Under the pieces are notes generated by a model. The model was not told the DNA's origin and did no database searches. It worked only from the letters and a program-made list of their open reading frames with translations. A stretch of DNA of 64,000 nucleotides, from positions 1,675,111 through 1,739,110 of the forward strand of contig NZ_LILB01000001.1 in assembly GCF_001274945.1 (NCBI RefSeq), in the 5' to 3' direction. The DNA comes from Viridibacillus arvi. Lineage in GTDB: Bacteria; Bacillota; Bacilli; Bacillales_A; Planococcaceae. Of this stretch, positions 1 through 9,817 are shown one piece after another. Position numbers and translations under genes: made by a program. How positions within the stretch are numbered: the stretch's first letter is position 1; each line of letters starts with the position of its first letter.

Positions 1-1604
1 TCAGGAGCAGTTGAAACACCTACACTTGTCGTGATTGTGACATGTTCTTTTATGTGATTCAAACTCAAATCTGATCCAATTTCAAATAACTTAAGTTGTA
101 CATTCATACGTATTTCTTCGGCTAAGTGGAGTGCCTCGCCTTTAGACATATTCGGAAGTAAAATAACAAATTCCTCACCGCCAAATCTAGCTAATAATCC
201 TTTACCTTCCACTTCTTCCTCTAAAGTACGAGCGAAGTCACATAAAATGCTATTACCACTTTGATGACCATACGTATCATTTATAAGTTTGAAATGATCA
301 ATATCGAGCATGATTAACGATAGCTGGCGTATTTCCCCGTCCATTAATTCTTGCATTTTAATTGTAAGTTGTTCTTCGAAATACCTGTAATTATATAACC
401 CAGTTAAACCACAGCGTTCACTTTTGTTCAATGTCGCCTCAATATACCGCGACCGCTCCACGGAAACAGCAAAATAAGAACAGAGTATGTCCAATATACG
501 AATTTTATATTCTTCAAAGAATTTTTTCTTATTAGAAGCTAATAATAAAATCCCTACCATTTTTTGATTTCTTGAGATTGGCATCATTACTATACTTTGT
601 GTGGCAAAAGGCAAAAAACCTATCCCCATATCTATCCATTCGGACTGTTGATTGTAAACAATTGTTTGTTCTGTGTTCATTATTTCTTTGATAGGCGTTT
701 TCAAAATATTTTCATGAGAGATATTAACTGCTTTAGCTACTCCATTTTCATGTGATCTAAGGAATTGTAGCTGACCATTCACAATATCGATAATGTAAGC
801 ATGATTTACAGGCATAATTTCAATAGTTTTATCCATAAATAAATCCACAACTTCATCACTCGTTAAGCGATCCCCTAATTGATGACCAAAATGTGCAGCC
901 AACGATAGGTATTCATTTACTCTTTCTGATGTACTATACAGTCTTAAAATTTGAGTCACTATTAAAAATGGCAACCCAAGTAAAACAAATGCTATCGGCC
1001 CTACATATTCCGACAGTAGATATAGTGTTAACCCCATAGGAAAAGTAAATAGCATACTATTATAATCCCAATAATCATCTTTTGTTAGAAATGGAGCTCT
1101 TTTCTTCATGACGATTAAACTCAATTTTAGTAATACATGATTCACAAATGTATTCATAAATAAATACACCATTCCGAATAAGACTATATGAGGAATGCTA
1201 AGCGAACCAAATTCCCCACCAATTACGATATAAAATAAACCACTGATGAAAGATACGAGGAAAAACATTATCGAATTCCAAGGTAAGCGGTAGAGACTTA
1301 ACTTAAGTAACTTAGCACGGTATAAAAATGGTATAAGTGCAATTTGGAATATAATCAACTCTATAAATAAACCATATTTCAAAAAAACCGCTAAGTTTAC
1401 CCATTGCATAAAAAATAAAGGAACCCCGTTTATAACAAAGGGAAAAATGGCTGTTATGATTGCCAATACTATGAACCCTATTAACTCAGACCAATCAATA
1501 TACGTTGGTGGAGGGAAATAGTGGTATACCATATATAAACTAATTGGTACAGTTGCCAACCATACTGCAAATACGGTCCATCTAAACTTTAGTGATAAAT
1601 TCAC
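1..1604 (-). CDS. Membrane-anchored GAF-GGDEF diguanylate cyclase (3' end beyond window)
   Basis: Reading minus-strand codons from a GTG at 1602-1604 (preceded by AGAGGTG at 6-nt spacing) gives an open frame that runs off the left edge. The first ~210 residues form several hydrophobic segments, followed by a GAF-like region (~225-390) and a GGDEF domain. The active-site motif is intact as ARFGGEEF, encoded near 150-190, and the frame is still in the terminal SVGVSTAP strand at the edge. The product should make cyclic di-GMP at the membrane. The usual RxxD inhibitory site just upstream of GGEEF reads EGKG, so product inhibition at that site is probably missing. The true stop lies outside the window. 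Family assignment is firm; the sensed signal is unknown. Confidence 0.9.
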   Translation of the reverse strand, partial: MNLSLKFRWTVFAVWLATVPISLYMVYHYFPPPTYIDWSELIGFIVLAIITAIFPFVINGVPLFFMQWVNLAVFLKYGLFIELIIFQIALIPFLYRAKLLKLSLYRLPWNSIMFFLVSFISGLFYIVIGGEFGSLSIPHIVLFGMVYLFMNTFVNHVLLKLSLIVMKKRAPFLTKDDYWDYNSMLFTFPMGLTLYLLSEYVGPIAFVLLGLPFLIVTQILRLYSTSERVNEYLSLAAHFGHQLGDRLTSDEVVDLFMDKTIEIMPVNHAYIIDIVNGQLQFLRSHENGVAKAVNISHENILKTPIKEIMNTEQTIVYNQQSEWIDMGIGFLPFATQSIVMMPISRNQKMVGILLLASNKKKFFEEYKIRILDILCSYFAVSVERSRYIEATLNKSERCGLTGLYNYRYFEEQLTIKMQELMDGEIRQLSLIMLDIDHFKLINDTYGHQSGNSILCDFARTLEEEVEGKGLLARFGGEEFVILLPNMSKGEALHLAEEIRMNVQLKLFEIGSDLSLNHIKEHVTITTSVGVSTAP

Positions 1605-1691
1605 TTCTCACACCTCTCATCGTGAGTATTTATGCCTACTTTTAAGCAATTATAGCAAATCACTTCACTAAAGTCATCCATTTAATGTAAT

Positions 1692-2945
1692 TCAATTGAA
1701 TGTTTCATGCAATATTTTTCGCCATTTTGCTAACAAATATAAGGAACCAGTCATGATAATTACTTCATTCAACAGCAACTTTTGTTGAACAGTAGTTAAA
1801 ATGTCATATGTTGTCGATTTATTTACCGCATTACTTATTTTCATAATCTCATCAGCAGCCATCGCACGATCATTAACTACATCTACAAAGGTAAAGGTGG
1901 TACCTACTTTTTCTAATTCTGCTAAAACCCCTTGTATATCCTTGTCCCCTAACATGCCAACGATAAAATGAATGGGTTCATTAGGAAATTGCTCTTTAAT
2001 CGCATTTACTAAACTTTTAGCACTAGCTGGGTTATGTGCCCCATCAATATACAGCTTCGGTGCAAGTCGTTCAAAACGACATGCAAGCTGAGCACTTTGA
2101 ATCCCTTTTCGTAATGCCTCTACACTTGTTTTCACTCCATTTATTTGTGCAAAAATATTAAATGCTGTAATAGCTAGCGCCATATTACTACGCTGATGCA
2201 GCCCCGGCATTGTACGAGTTAAATTCGGGATTCGTACATCATTTGCCATGTATATTTCCTTCGAGTTTTCCTCTATAACGATGAAATTTTCATTGTAAAC
2301 AAGTAATGGTGAGCGTAGTTTTTCCGCTTCTTGTGTAAATATTTTCATTGCATCAGTTGGTAGCGCACCCGTCACTACAGGCTTTCCTTCTTTAATAATG
2401 CCTGCTTTATGCATGGCTATACTTTCTATAGTCGAGCCTAGAAAGTTTGTATGCTCTAAAGCAATACTTGGTACAACTGACACGATTGGCGCTACAACAT
2501 TCGTACTATCAAAACGCCCCCCCATACCACATTCGATAATCGTAATATCAGGTGCAAAGCGCTCGAAAGCTAAAAAGGCTGCTACTGTTAACAGTTCGAA
2601 ATCTGTTAGCTTTCCATCTAATCCCGCATCTGCCATGATACTAAATACTGCATCCATTTCTTCTGGTGTAATGGGTTGTTCATTTAGCTGAATTTGATCG
2701 TGTACATCTTCAATACACGGGGACATAAATGTAGCGGTCGACAGTCCATGAGCCTTACTTATATGTTCTATAAAAGTAATCGTTGAGCCTTTGCCATTTG
2801 TACCCGCCACATGGACTGCTGATAAGTTTTCTTGTGGATTCCCTACTAATTTTAATGCCTCAGTAATAGCTGTTAAACCTGGTTTAATCGAGGCATCACT
2901 ATGGACTTCCCACTTTTTTTTATAGTAATCTAATTTCGGAATCAT
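1692..2945 (-). CDS. Second FolC-family folylpolyglutamate/dihydrofolate synthase paralogue
   Basis: This 417-residue Mur-ligase-fold protein carries the ATP-binding P-loop GTNGKGST (residues 48-55), the ECGMGGRFDSTN segment, the ALEHTNFLG segment and the C-terminal IDGAHNP motif (~305). FolC adds glutamate to (dihydro)folates. The gene starts 13 bp downstream of a second folC-like gene, with GAGGTG before its ATG, so the two are probably co-transcribed. Compared with its neighbour it departs from the conserved SPHLxxxxERI segment, reading SPCIEDVHDQI. That may mean altered substrate use or a specialised copy. Whether it still acts on folate is inference. Confidence 0.85.
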   Translation of the reverse strand: MIPKLDYYKKKWEVHSDASIKPGLTAITEALKLVGNPQENLSAVHVAGTNGKGSTITFIEHISKAHGLSTATFMSPCIEDVHDQIQLNEQPITPEEMDAVFSIMADAGLDGKLTDFELLTVAAFLAFERFAPDITIIECGMGGRFDSTNVVAPIVSVVPSIALEHTNFLGSTIESIAMHKAGIIKEGKPVVTGALPTDAMKIFTQEAEKLRSPLLVYNENFIVIEENSKEIYMANDVRIPNLTRTMPGLHQRSNMALAITAFNIFAQINGVKTSVEALRKGIQSAQLACRFERLAPKLYIDGAHNPASAKSLVNAIKEQFPNEPIHFIVGMLGDKDIQGVLAELEKVGTTFTFVDVVNDRAMAADEIMKISNAVNKSTTYDILTTVQQKLLLNEVIIMTGSLYLLAKWRKILHETFN

Positions 2946-2958
2946 GTCGGCACCTCAT

Positions 2959-4254
2959 TTACTGCTTCACTTTATTGCTTAAAAAAGCACGTACTTCAGA
3001 AATAAAATATAGAGAACCTGTTATGACTAATACATGCTCGTCCTCTTTTTTCTCAATTGCTCGCTTCACTACACGTTCCCAATCTGCATTAAAATAAGTA
3101 TGGTGGTGCTGTGATAATGCTGCTAATTCTTCAGCTGGTGCAGCATTAGGCATAGTTATTTGAGTAAATGTCATAGAGGATGCTACTTCCGCCATCATCT
3201 TAATACTTTTTAGATGATCCTTGTCCTGTAGTGCGGCATAGATAAAATCATATTCCCTCGTCGGATATTTCGCTTTTAACGTGGTAATTAATGCTTCTGT
3301 ACCTTCAGGATTATGCGCTCCATCAATTACAATAAGATGATCATACTCTTCAAAGCGTCCCGCCCATTTTGCTTCTTTTAAAGCTTTTCGAATAGCTTCT
3401 TCTGTAATGTCAAAGTATCCAGCATCTTTTAACAATAATGCCGTTGTAATAGCTAATGAAGCATTGTTAATTTGATGAGGTCCTGCCATAAGTAATTCAA
3501 CATCTTTTATGACGTAATCACCTTTAGAATAATTAAACACTTGCATATATTCCTTTTGAGCGACTTTTGTTGCCATAAAATCCTCTTGGAAAATAGCTAT
3601 AGGTGCATGCTTCTCTTCCGCTATTTTCCGAAGAACTTCTAGTGCATCTTTATTCTCTACTGTTGTCACTACAGGTCTATTTTCTTTAATGATGCCACCC
3701 TTTTGATAAGCAATTTTGTCATAGGTATCACCTAAAATCGCTGTATGTTCTAAAGAAATCGTTGTAATTATTGAAATGATGGGATCAATCACATTAGTTG
3801 AATCTAATTTGCCACCAATGCCTGTTTCAATTAGAGCAACATCTACTTTTTCATCTGCAAAATAGAGGAAAGCGACAATCGTCATAATTTCAAAAAAACT
3901 AGGGTATACTCCGTCCTTTTCATCTATTGCAGCAAAAACTTTATTGACGTACAAAAGGAATTGCTCATCCGTAATTTGCTTGTCACTAATTGTAATACGC
4001 TCATTTATGCGCTCTAAGTGTGGAGAAACAAAGCAGCCTACTTTTTCTACTTGGCTGTGTTTTAATATTTCCTTTAATGCGTTTAAAGTAGAGCCTTTGC
4101 CGTTTGAACCTGCTAAATGGATTGTTTTAAAAGTATGTTGGGGGTCGCCAAATTCTTGTAATAATGAATTAACGACTTCTAATGGAATCGATGTACTACT
4201 ACCTTTTCTTAATGAGGTTAAAAACTCGACGCACTGTTCTATATTTGTAAACAC
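2959..4254 (-). CDS. folC: Bifunctional folylpolyglutamate synthase/dihydrofolate synthase
   Basis: The 431-residue protein has all the usual FolC motifs: P-loop GSNGKGST (49-56), SPHLERINERI, ETGIGGKLDSTN, SLEHTAILG and VIDGAHNPEG. It converts dihydropteroate to dihydrofolate and polyglutamylates folates in the cytoplasm. The start is a GTG with AGGAG about 9 nt upstream. It lies directly downstream of valS, as in Bacillus subtilis, which makes it the orthologue of canonical folC. A terminator separates it from valS, so it probably has its own promoter in the 270-bp gap. I did not find a convincing promoter there. Confidence 0.93.
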   Translation of the reverse strand: MFTNIEQCVEFLTSLRKGSSTSIPLEVVNSLLQEFGDPQHTFKTIHLAGSNGKGSTLNALKEILKHSQVEKVGCFVSPHLERINERITISDKQITDEQFLLYVNKVFAAIDEKDGVYPSFFEIMTIVAFLYFADEKVDVALIETGIGGKLDSTNVIDPIISIITTISLEHTAILGDTYDKIAYQKGGIIKENRPVVTTVENKDALEVLRKIAEEKHAPIAIFQEDFMATKVAQKEYMQVFNYSKGDYVIKDVELLMAGPHQINNASLAITTALLLKDAGYFDITEEAIRKALKEAKWAGRFEEYDHLIVIDGAHNPEGTEALITTLKAKYPTREYDFIYAALQDKDHLKSIKMMAEVASSMTFTQITMPNAAPAEELAALSQHHHTYFNADWERVVKRAIEKKEDEHVLVITGSLYFISEVRAFLSNKVKQ

Positions 4255-4493
4255 TATTCAACACTCCTGGTATGTATATTGTGCTTGTTATTTAATCATT
4301 TACCTTCTTATTATAAGCCATTATAAAGAACAATAACTACATTACATTTTGGTTATAATTACCGCTTGACTTTTTCCGTTAGAATTAATATCAATTGAAC
4401 TAAAATATCTTTCAACTTATATCCGTCTGGATTTAAATTGTAAGAATTTATCAAATTTTATCAATAAATGTTCATTTTAATAACAGAAAAAAT

Positions 4494-4516
4494 CGCTCAA
4501 GTATAATACTTGAGCG
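4494..4516. terminator. Bidirectional terminator between valS and folC
   Basis: A perfect 10-11 bp stem, CGCTCAAGTAT/ATACTTGAGCG, has a run of T on the plus side and A-rich sequence on the other, so it can terminate in both directions. It lies 11 bp after the valS stop. Confidence 0.85.
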
Positions 4517-4526
4517 TTTTTTTTGA

Positions 4527-7178
4527 TTACATATTTTTCAATTCGTTAATACGTTTCTCCACTGTTGCATATTTTTCAATATAGTCTGCTTCTTTTGCAC
4601 GCTCAGCAGCTACAACGTCATCTGGAGCTTTAGATACGAAACGTTCATTGTTCAGTTTACCTTGAACTCGTTTCACTTCTTTATTCCATTTCTCAAGTTC
4701 ATGTGATAAGCGCTCAATTTCAGCCGCTACATCGATTAATCCTTCAAGTGGTAAGAATAGTTCTGCGCCAGATACAACTGCAGACATACATTGACCAGGA
4801 GCTTCAATGCCTTCACCTAGTGTTAATGGCTCTGGGTTACAGAATTTTTCTAAATATGCTTTATTATCTTCCAGAACAGCCAGTGTTGCAGCATCTTTAG
4901 CTGAAACATATAAAGGCACTTTTTTGCTCATTGGCGTTTGTACTTCAGCACGAATGTTACGAACAGCACGGATAATATCCATTAGTAATTTCATGTTATC
5001 CGATTGTGCTTGTGAAGTTAAAGTTTCATCAACTGTCGGCCAAGCAGCTACTGTAATTGATTGGCCTTCATGCGGAAGGTTTTGCCAAATTTCTTCTGTG
5101 ATAAATGGCATAAATGGATGTAACAGGCGCATTGTATTATCTAAAACATATGCTAGTACAGAGCGCGTTGTTTTCTTCGCTGCTTCGTCTTCACCGTATA
5201 ATGGCAATTTCGCCATTTCGATGTACCAGTCACAGAAATCATCCCAGATGAAGTTGTATAATTGACGACCTACTTCACCAAATTCAAATTTCTCAGCTAA
5301 AGTTGTTACTTGTTCGATTGTTTCGTTCAGACGAGTTAGAATCCATTGATCTGCTACTGATTTTTTACCAGTTAAATCGATTTCATCGTATGTCATGCCT
5401 TCCATGTTCATCAAAGCAAAGCGTGAAGCATTCCAAATTTTGTTTGAGAAGTTCCAAACAGCTTCTACTTTTTCATTTGAATAACGTAAATCTTGACCCG
5501 GAGAAGAGCCAGTTGCTAAGAAGTAACGTAATGAGTCAGCACCGTATTTTTCGATAACATCCATTGGATCAACGCCGTTACCTAGAGATTTAGACATTTT
5601 TCGCCCTTGCTCATCACGAACTAAACCGTGAATTAATACATCTTCAAATGGACGTGTTCCAGTAAATTCAATACCTTGGAAAATCATACGAGAAACCCAG
5701 AAGAATATAATATCATAACCAGTTACTAATGTATTAGTTGGGTAATAACGTTTAAATTCTTCGTTTTCTTCATCTGGCCAGCCCATTGTTGAAAACGGCC
5801 ATAATGCAGATGAGAACCAAGTATCCAATACGTCAGTATCTTGATTCCAGTTTTCAGCATCTGCTGGAGCATCTGTACCTACGTAAATTTCGCCTGTTTC
5901 TTTATGGTACCAAGCTGGAATTCGGTGACCCCACCAAAGTTGACGAGAAATACACCAATCACGGATATTCTCCATCCAACGAGAATACGTATTTTCAAAA
6001 CGTGCAGGTACAAAGTTTACTTTGCCTTCTTCATCTTTTTGAAGCTCTAATGATGCATCTGCAAGTGGTTGCATTTTAACGAACCATTGTGTTGAAAGAT
6101 ACGGCTCAACAACCGCACCAGAACGTTCTGAATGTCCTACTGAGTGCATATGATCTTCGATTTTGAAGCAAACACCCATGTCTTGTAAGTCTTTAACAAT
6201 TGCTTTACGGCATTCAAAGCGATCCATACCTTTATATTTTCCAGCATTATCATTCATTGAACCGTCTTCGTTCATTACAAGAATACGTGGTAAGTCATGG
6301 CGGTTACCTACTTCAAAGTCATTCGGGTCATGAGCTGGTGTAATTTTCACAACACCCGTACCAAATTCCATTTCAACGTACTCATCTGCAATGATTGGAA
6401 TTTCGCGACCTACGATTGGTAATGTCACTGTTTTACCGATTAGATGTTGGTAACGTTCATCTTTAGGGTGAACAGCGATTGCAGTATCACCTAGCATTGT
6501 TTCAGGGCGTGTAGTTGCAATTTCAATTGCTCCAGTTCCATCAGTTAATGGATATTTGAAGTGATAGAAAGCCCCTGGAATGTCTTTGTAAATAACTTCG
6601 ATATCTGATAACGCTGTTTTAGTTGCAGGATCCCAGTTAATGATATATTCACCGCGGTAAATTAATCCCTTTTCGTAAAGTTTTACGAATACTTCTTTTA
6701 CTGCATCAGAAAGTCCTGCATCTAATGTGAATCGTTCACGAGAATAATCTAGCGCTAGACCCATTTTCGACCATTGCTGACGAATATGACCTGCATACTC
6801 TTCTTTCCATTCCCATGTTTTTTCAACGAACTTTTCGCGGCCTAAGTCATAACGAGTAATACCTTCTTCACGAAGTTTCGCTTCTACCTTTGCTTGTGTT
6901 GCAATACCCGCATGGTCCATACCTGGTAACCAAAGCGCATCGTATCCTTGCATACGCTTCATACGAATTAGGATATCTTGTAATGTTGTATCCCAAGCAT
7001 GCCCTAAGTGTAGTTTACCTGTTACATTTGGTGGTGGAATCACGATTGAATATGGCTCTTTGCCACTTTCAGGTTGTGCTTTAAAGAATTCTCCTTTTAG
7101 CCACCATTCATAACGTCCTTGTTCGATTGACTGTGGATCATATTTCGTTGGCATTGATGTCGTTTGTTGTTCTGTCAA
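4527..7178 (-). CDS. valS: Valyl-tRNA synthetase
   Basis: This 883-residue class I aminoacyl-tRNA synthetase charges tRNA-Val. It has the HIGH signature as [12 protein letters not shown] (HLGH at 57-60), the ALSDIEV and [17 protein letters not shown] editing-domain segments, the KMSKS loop as [10 protein letters not shown] (~527), an anticodon-binding domain and a C-terminal coiled coil (from ~810) typical of ValRS. The length is normal. The start is a TTG preceded by AAAGGAGGT at 7-8 nt. Expression should respond to uncharged tRNA-Val through the T-box leader just upstream. Confidence 0.98.
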   Translation of the reverse strand: MTEQQTTSMPTKYDPQSIEQGRYEWWLKGEFFKAQPESGKEPYSIVIPPPNVTGKLHLGHAWDTTLQDILIRMKRMQGYDALWLPGMDHAGIATQAKVEAKLREEGITRYDLGREKFVEKTWEWKEEYAGHIRQQWSKMGLALDYSRERFTLDAGLSDAVKEVFVKLYEKGLIYRGEYIINWDPATKTALSDIEVIYKDIPGAFYHFKYPLTDGTGAIEIATTRPETMLGDTAIAVHPKDERYQHLIGKTVTLPIVGREIPIIADEYVEMEFGTGVVKITPAHDPNDFEVGNRHDLPRILVMNEDGSMNDNAGKYKGMDRFECRKAIVKDLQDMGVCFKIEDHMHSVGHSERSGAVVEPYLSTQWFVKMQPLADASLELQKDEEGKVNFVPARFENTYSRWMENIRDWCISRQLWWGHRIPAWYHKETGEIYVGTDAPADAENWNQDTDVLDTWFSSALWPFSTMGWPDEENEEFKRYYPTNTLVTGYDIIFFWVSRMIFQGIEFTGTRPFEDVLIHGLVRDEQGRKMSKSLGNGVDPMDVIEKYGADSLRYFLATGSSPGQDLRYSNEKVEAVWNFSNKIWNASRFALMNMEGMTYDEIDLTGKKSVADQWILTRLNETIEQVTTLAEKFEFGEVGRQLYNFIWDDFCDWYIEMAKLPLYGEDEAAKKTTRSVLAYVLDNTMRLLHPFMPFITEEIWQNLPHEGQSITVAAWPTVDETLTSQAQSDNMKLLMDIIRAVRNIRAEVQTPMSKKVPLYVSAKDAATLAVLEDNKAYLEKFCNPEPLTLGEGIEAPGQCMSAVVSGAELFLPLEGLIDVAAEIERLSHELEKWNKEVKRVQGKLNNERFVSKAPDDVVAAERAKEADYIEKYATVEKRINELKNM

Positions 7179-7238
7179 TTTGACGACCTCCTTTTAATGT
7201 TTTGTTAACAACGAAGTATTTTGTAGTTTTTTGCAAAT

Positions 7239-7498
7239 AAAAAACTCCTATCGCCTAAAAAGGACGAAGGAGTTGAATTCGCGGTACCACCTTTATTTCA
7301 ACACAAAAAACGTGCTGACACTTCATTGTATAACGGCTTCTAACCGGCTTCTGCTAAGCTTTATCAGGTTCACAGAAACTGCTCCAGGGCGACCTTCAAA
7401 TGTGTGTAAGCGGAAACTCGCACCTAACGTTTCCTCTCTTTGGCAAACACAATACATTCTACTCTTCCCTATCTATGCATCTATATTAAGATGACCTT
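7239..7498 (-). promoter_or_regulatory. T-box leader of valS
   Basis: The hallmark T-box sequence TGGTACCGCG is present on the minus strand at 7280-7289, preceded by AAATAAAGG. It is followed by an intrinsic terminator (AACTCCT at one arm, AGGAGTT at the other, 7243-7274) ending in a T-run. Upstream lies a structured stem I region. A GTC triplet at 7391-7393 in the context GAAGGTCGCC is the best candidate specifier codon and fits valine. Uncharged tRNA-Val would stabilise the antiterminator and allow valS transcription. Confidence 0.93.
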
Positions 7499-7527
7499 AT
7501 TGTATCGGAAAAAAGATGCATTTTCAA
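7499..7527 (-). promoter_or_regulatory. SigA-type promoter of the valS T-box transcript
   Basis: On the minus strand TTGAAA (7522-7527) and TACAAT (7499-7504) are separated by exactly 17 bp, just upstream of the T-box leader. Confidence 0.8.
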
Positions 7528-7554
7528 GTTTTTTAGAAAGGAGGACCACATTTC

Positions 7555-7749
7555 ATGTCACGTCGAAAATATAATCCTTATTTTCTACCACCTTGGCTAC
7601 GGAGAACAAGATTTTACTGTAGAAGTATTATCGTTCCTATTTGTTGCTTCCAAGGTATTCGTGTAATCATCATCCCGACAACATGGGACATTATTATACT
7701 TCTGGTATTAGTCTTATTGTGGTATCTACTGTTTACGGATTTCCTTTAA
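7555..7749 (+). CDS. Small single-pass membrane protein, unrecognised
   Basis: A 64-residue frame begins with ATG behind a very strong ribosome-binding site (AGAAAGGAGG, about 10 nt upstream). It has an Arg/Tyr-rich N-terminus, a cysteine-containing middle and one hydrophobic helix (IIILLVLVLLWYLLF, ~46-60) near the C-terminus. It lies divergent to the valS promoter, and its end overlaps the end of the SpoVID-like gene by 24 bp, tail to tail. I do not recognise the family. The strong Shine-Dalgarno sequence is the main support for translation. Its position between spore-morphogenesis and housekeeping genes hints at, but does not prove, a sporulation role. Confidence 0.55.
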   Translation: MSRRKYNPYFLPPWLRRTRFYCRSIIVPICCFQGIRVIIIPTTWDIIILLVLVLLWYLLFTDFL

Positions 7750-8295
7750 GTTATACGTTTTAATTGTATATGCTTCTTCTAAATCCCATAAGAACGCATT
7801 AGATTCTGGTTCTTCTTGAGCACTTGCCTCGGCAGTAGTGGTAGGAGAATTCCCTACTACTTCTGCTTCTACTTTTGCAGTAGCAACTTGCGGCTCCTCA
7901 TAATTACATGTCGCCTGCCAGCTGAAATGACAACTACCATCATCTTGGAATGTTGTCGTAATATAGTCTACTTTTATTTCTACAGGAACGTCTTTATTCA
8001 CTCGATCTCGAGGCAAATTTACATGTAACGGCACAGCATATTCAAAATAACCCGATTCTCCTTGCATGTCTAAATCCTCTATTGTTGTCCAAGTTGAAGT
8101 CCCATGATGTGGTGCTTCTCCTTCTGCAAATGCTACATTGGCAGAAATATGATAAATACCTGTTAAAAATACTGATTCACCTGACTCTTCTTGTGTCCAA
8201 CGAGGTGTAATTTTCACATTCGACGTATCTTGCGGTTTACCAAAACTTTCAGGAAAATTAAATCCTTCTGCGATTTCCCAGGAAATATGTTGCAT
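7726..8295 (-). CDS. Short SpoVID-like spore-coat morphogenesis protein (no LysM domain)
   Basis: The 189-residue product begins MQHISWEIAEGFNFPESFG and resembles the beta-rich N-terminal domain of SpoVID, the coat-encasement protein. It sits exactly where spoVID lies in Bacillus subtilis, between hemL and valS. The N-terminal domain (~1-135) is followed by an acidic Ala/Glu linker and a short C-terminal segment ending LWDLEEAYTIKTYNLKEIRKQ. It lacks the long repeat region and C-terminal LysM found in the ~575-residue SpoVID. The start has GAAGGAGG at good spacing. The identity rests mainly on context and the N-terminal pattern, so it is an informed assignment rather than proof. Confidence 0.65.
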   Translation of the reverse strand: MQHISWEIAEGFNFPESFGKPQDTSNVKITPRWTQEESGESVFLTGIYHISANVAFAEGEAPHHGTSTWTTIEDLDMQGESGYFEYAVPLHVNLPRDRVNKDVPVEIKVDYITTTFQDDGSCHFSWQATCNYEEPQVATAKVEAEVVGNSPTTTAEASAQEEPESNAFLWDLEEAYTIKTYNLKEIRKQ

Positions 8296-8483
8296 AGCTT
8301 GACCTCCTTCATATATCTAATAGAATATATGCTTGATAGTATTGTGATTATGCATTATGTTATGTCCATAGATTAATCGATTGTAGTTATTCGCTTGTTG
8401 GTCGGGTCCATTAGAGCCATTGATACTCTAAGATAAAGATGAGCTCTATTACGTATATCATTAAAGTATTCAAATGCATTAAA

Positions 8484-8513
8484 AAAGGCCTTCTCGCAAT
8501 AGAGAAAGCCTTT
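8484..8513 (-). terminator. Terminator of the hemAXCDBL operon
   Basis: The stem AAAGGCCTTCTC/GAGAAAGCCTTT has one mismatch, a 6-nt loop and a T-run on the minus strand immediately beyond. It lies just after the hemL stop. Confidence 0.8.
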
Positions 8514-8521
8514 TTCTTATA

Positions 8522-9814
8522 TTAGCGTGCAAGTTGTTTAAATACTTTTTGGAAAGCTTGAACTGTCTTTGCAATATGTTCTTCAGTGTGCTCTGTAGAA
8601 ACAAATACACCTTCAAATTGTGACGGCGGCAAGAAGATTCCTTCGTTCGCCATTAAACCGTAGTATTCAGCAAACAATTGTAAATCAGAAGTTTTCGCTG
8701 TTTCAAAGTTAATAACATTCTCATTAGTTAAGAAATAGCCAATCATTGAACCTGCTCGATTTACTGTGTGAGGGATATTATACATTTCTGCAGCTTCGCG
8801 GAAACCTGCTTCTAATTGATCACCTAGTTTTGTGAAGTAATCATATGTTTCAGGCTTCAAATGACTAATTGTTGCTAAACCAGCAGACATTGCTAGTGGG
8901 TTACCTGATAATGTACCCGCTTGATAGATTGGACCTGCTGGAGCAATTTTCTCCATAATTTCACGCTTACCTCCGAATGCACCTACAGGTAGTCCACCAC
9001 CGATTACTTTACCAAGACAAGTTAAATCTGGTGTTACACCGTAGTGACCTTGAGCACTATGATACCCTACACGGAAACCAGTCATTACTTCATCAAAGAT
9101 TAATAGTGAGCCAGCATTAGTTGTTAGTTCACGTAAGCCTTCAAGGAATCCTGGTAACGGAGGAACTACACCCATATTACCGCAAACCGGTTCAACGATT
9201 ACTGCAGCAATTTCTTCTCCGAATTTTTCGAATACAAGTTTAGCTGATTCTAAATCATTATACGGAACAGTTAATGTGTTTTGAGCAATTCCCATTGGTA
9301 CACCAGGGCTGTCTGGTAAACCAAGTGTTGCTACACCTGACCCAGCTTTAATCAGTAAACTATCTCCATGTCCGTGATAGCTACCTTCGAACTTCAAAAT
9401 TTTATCTCTTCCTGTAAAGCCACGTGCAGCACGGATTGCACTCATTGTTGCTTCCGTACCAGAAGATACCATACGAATCATTTCGATAGAAGGAATACGA
9501 TCTATTACCACTTTTGCTAGTTCATTTTCTACTAGTGAAGAAGCACCGAAGCTTGTTCCTGTTTCAGCTACTTTTTGAATTGCAGCTACAACATCAGGAT
9601 GCGTGTGACCAATAATTAATGGACCCCATGATAATACATAGTCAATATAATCATTACCATCGATATCAGTAATGATTGCTCCTTTACCGCTAGCCATGAA
9701 AATTGGGTCCATATCTACTGCTTTAAATGCACGAACTGGACTGTTTACGCCACCTGGCATTAAGTTTACTGCTTCTTTAAAGGCTTGTTTTGATTTTTCA
9801 TATGAACGTGTCAT
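8522..9814 (-). CDS. hemL: Glutamate-1-semialdehyde 2,1-aminomutase
   Basis: This 430-residue PLP-dependent class III aminotransferase-fold enzyme converts glutamate-1-semialdehyde to 5-aminolevulinate, the committed precursor of haem. The PLP lysine lies in [17 protein letters not shown] (~267), with the cofactor aspartate in [12 protein letters not shown]. The N-terminal [10 protein letters not shown] segment and overall length match HemL. It is the last gene of the haem operon, 3 bp after hemB, with a GAGGGG site before its ATG. The C5-pathway partner hemA is in the same operon. Confidence 0.97.
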   Translation of the reverse strand: MTRSYEKSKQAFKEAVNLMPGGVNSPVRAFKAVDMDPIFMASGKGAIITDIDGNDYIDYVLSWGPLIIGHTHPDVVAAIQKVAETGTSFGASSLVENELAKVVIDRIPSIEMIRMVSSGTEATMSAIRAARGFTGRDKILKFEGSYHGHGDSLLIKAGSGVATLGLPDSPGVPMGIAQNTLTVPYNDLESAKLVFEKFGEEIAAVIVEPVCGNMGVVPPLPGFLEGLRELTTNAGSLLIFDEVMTGFRVGYHSAQGHYGVTPDLTCLGKVIGGGLPVGAFGGKREIMEKIAPAGPIYQAGTLSGNPLAMSAGLATISHLKPETYDYFTKLGDQLEAGFREAAEMYNIPHTVNRAGSMIGYFLTNENVINFETAKTSDLQLFAEYYGLMANEGIFLPPSQFEGVFVSTEHTEEHIAKTVQAFQKVFKQLAR

Positions 9815-9817
9815 GAA

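Noticed and set aside
4807-5265. Plus-strand open frame opposite valS
   Set aside because: It is antisense to a highly conserved synthetase and shows no domain or start signal.
7231-7494. Plus-strand open frame of 87 codons upstream of valS
   Set aside because: It lies entirely across the T-box leader on the other strand and has no convincing ribosome-binding site.
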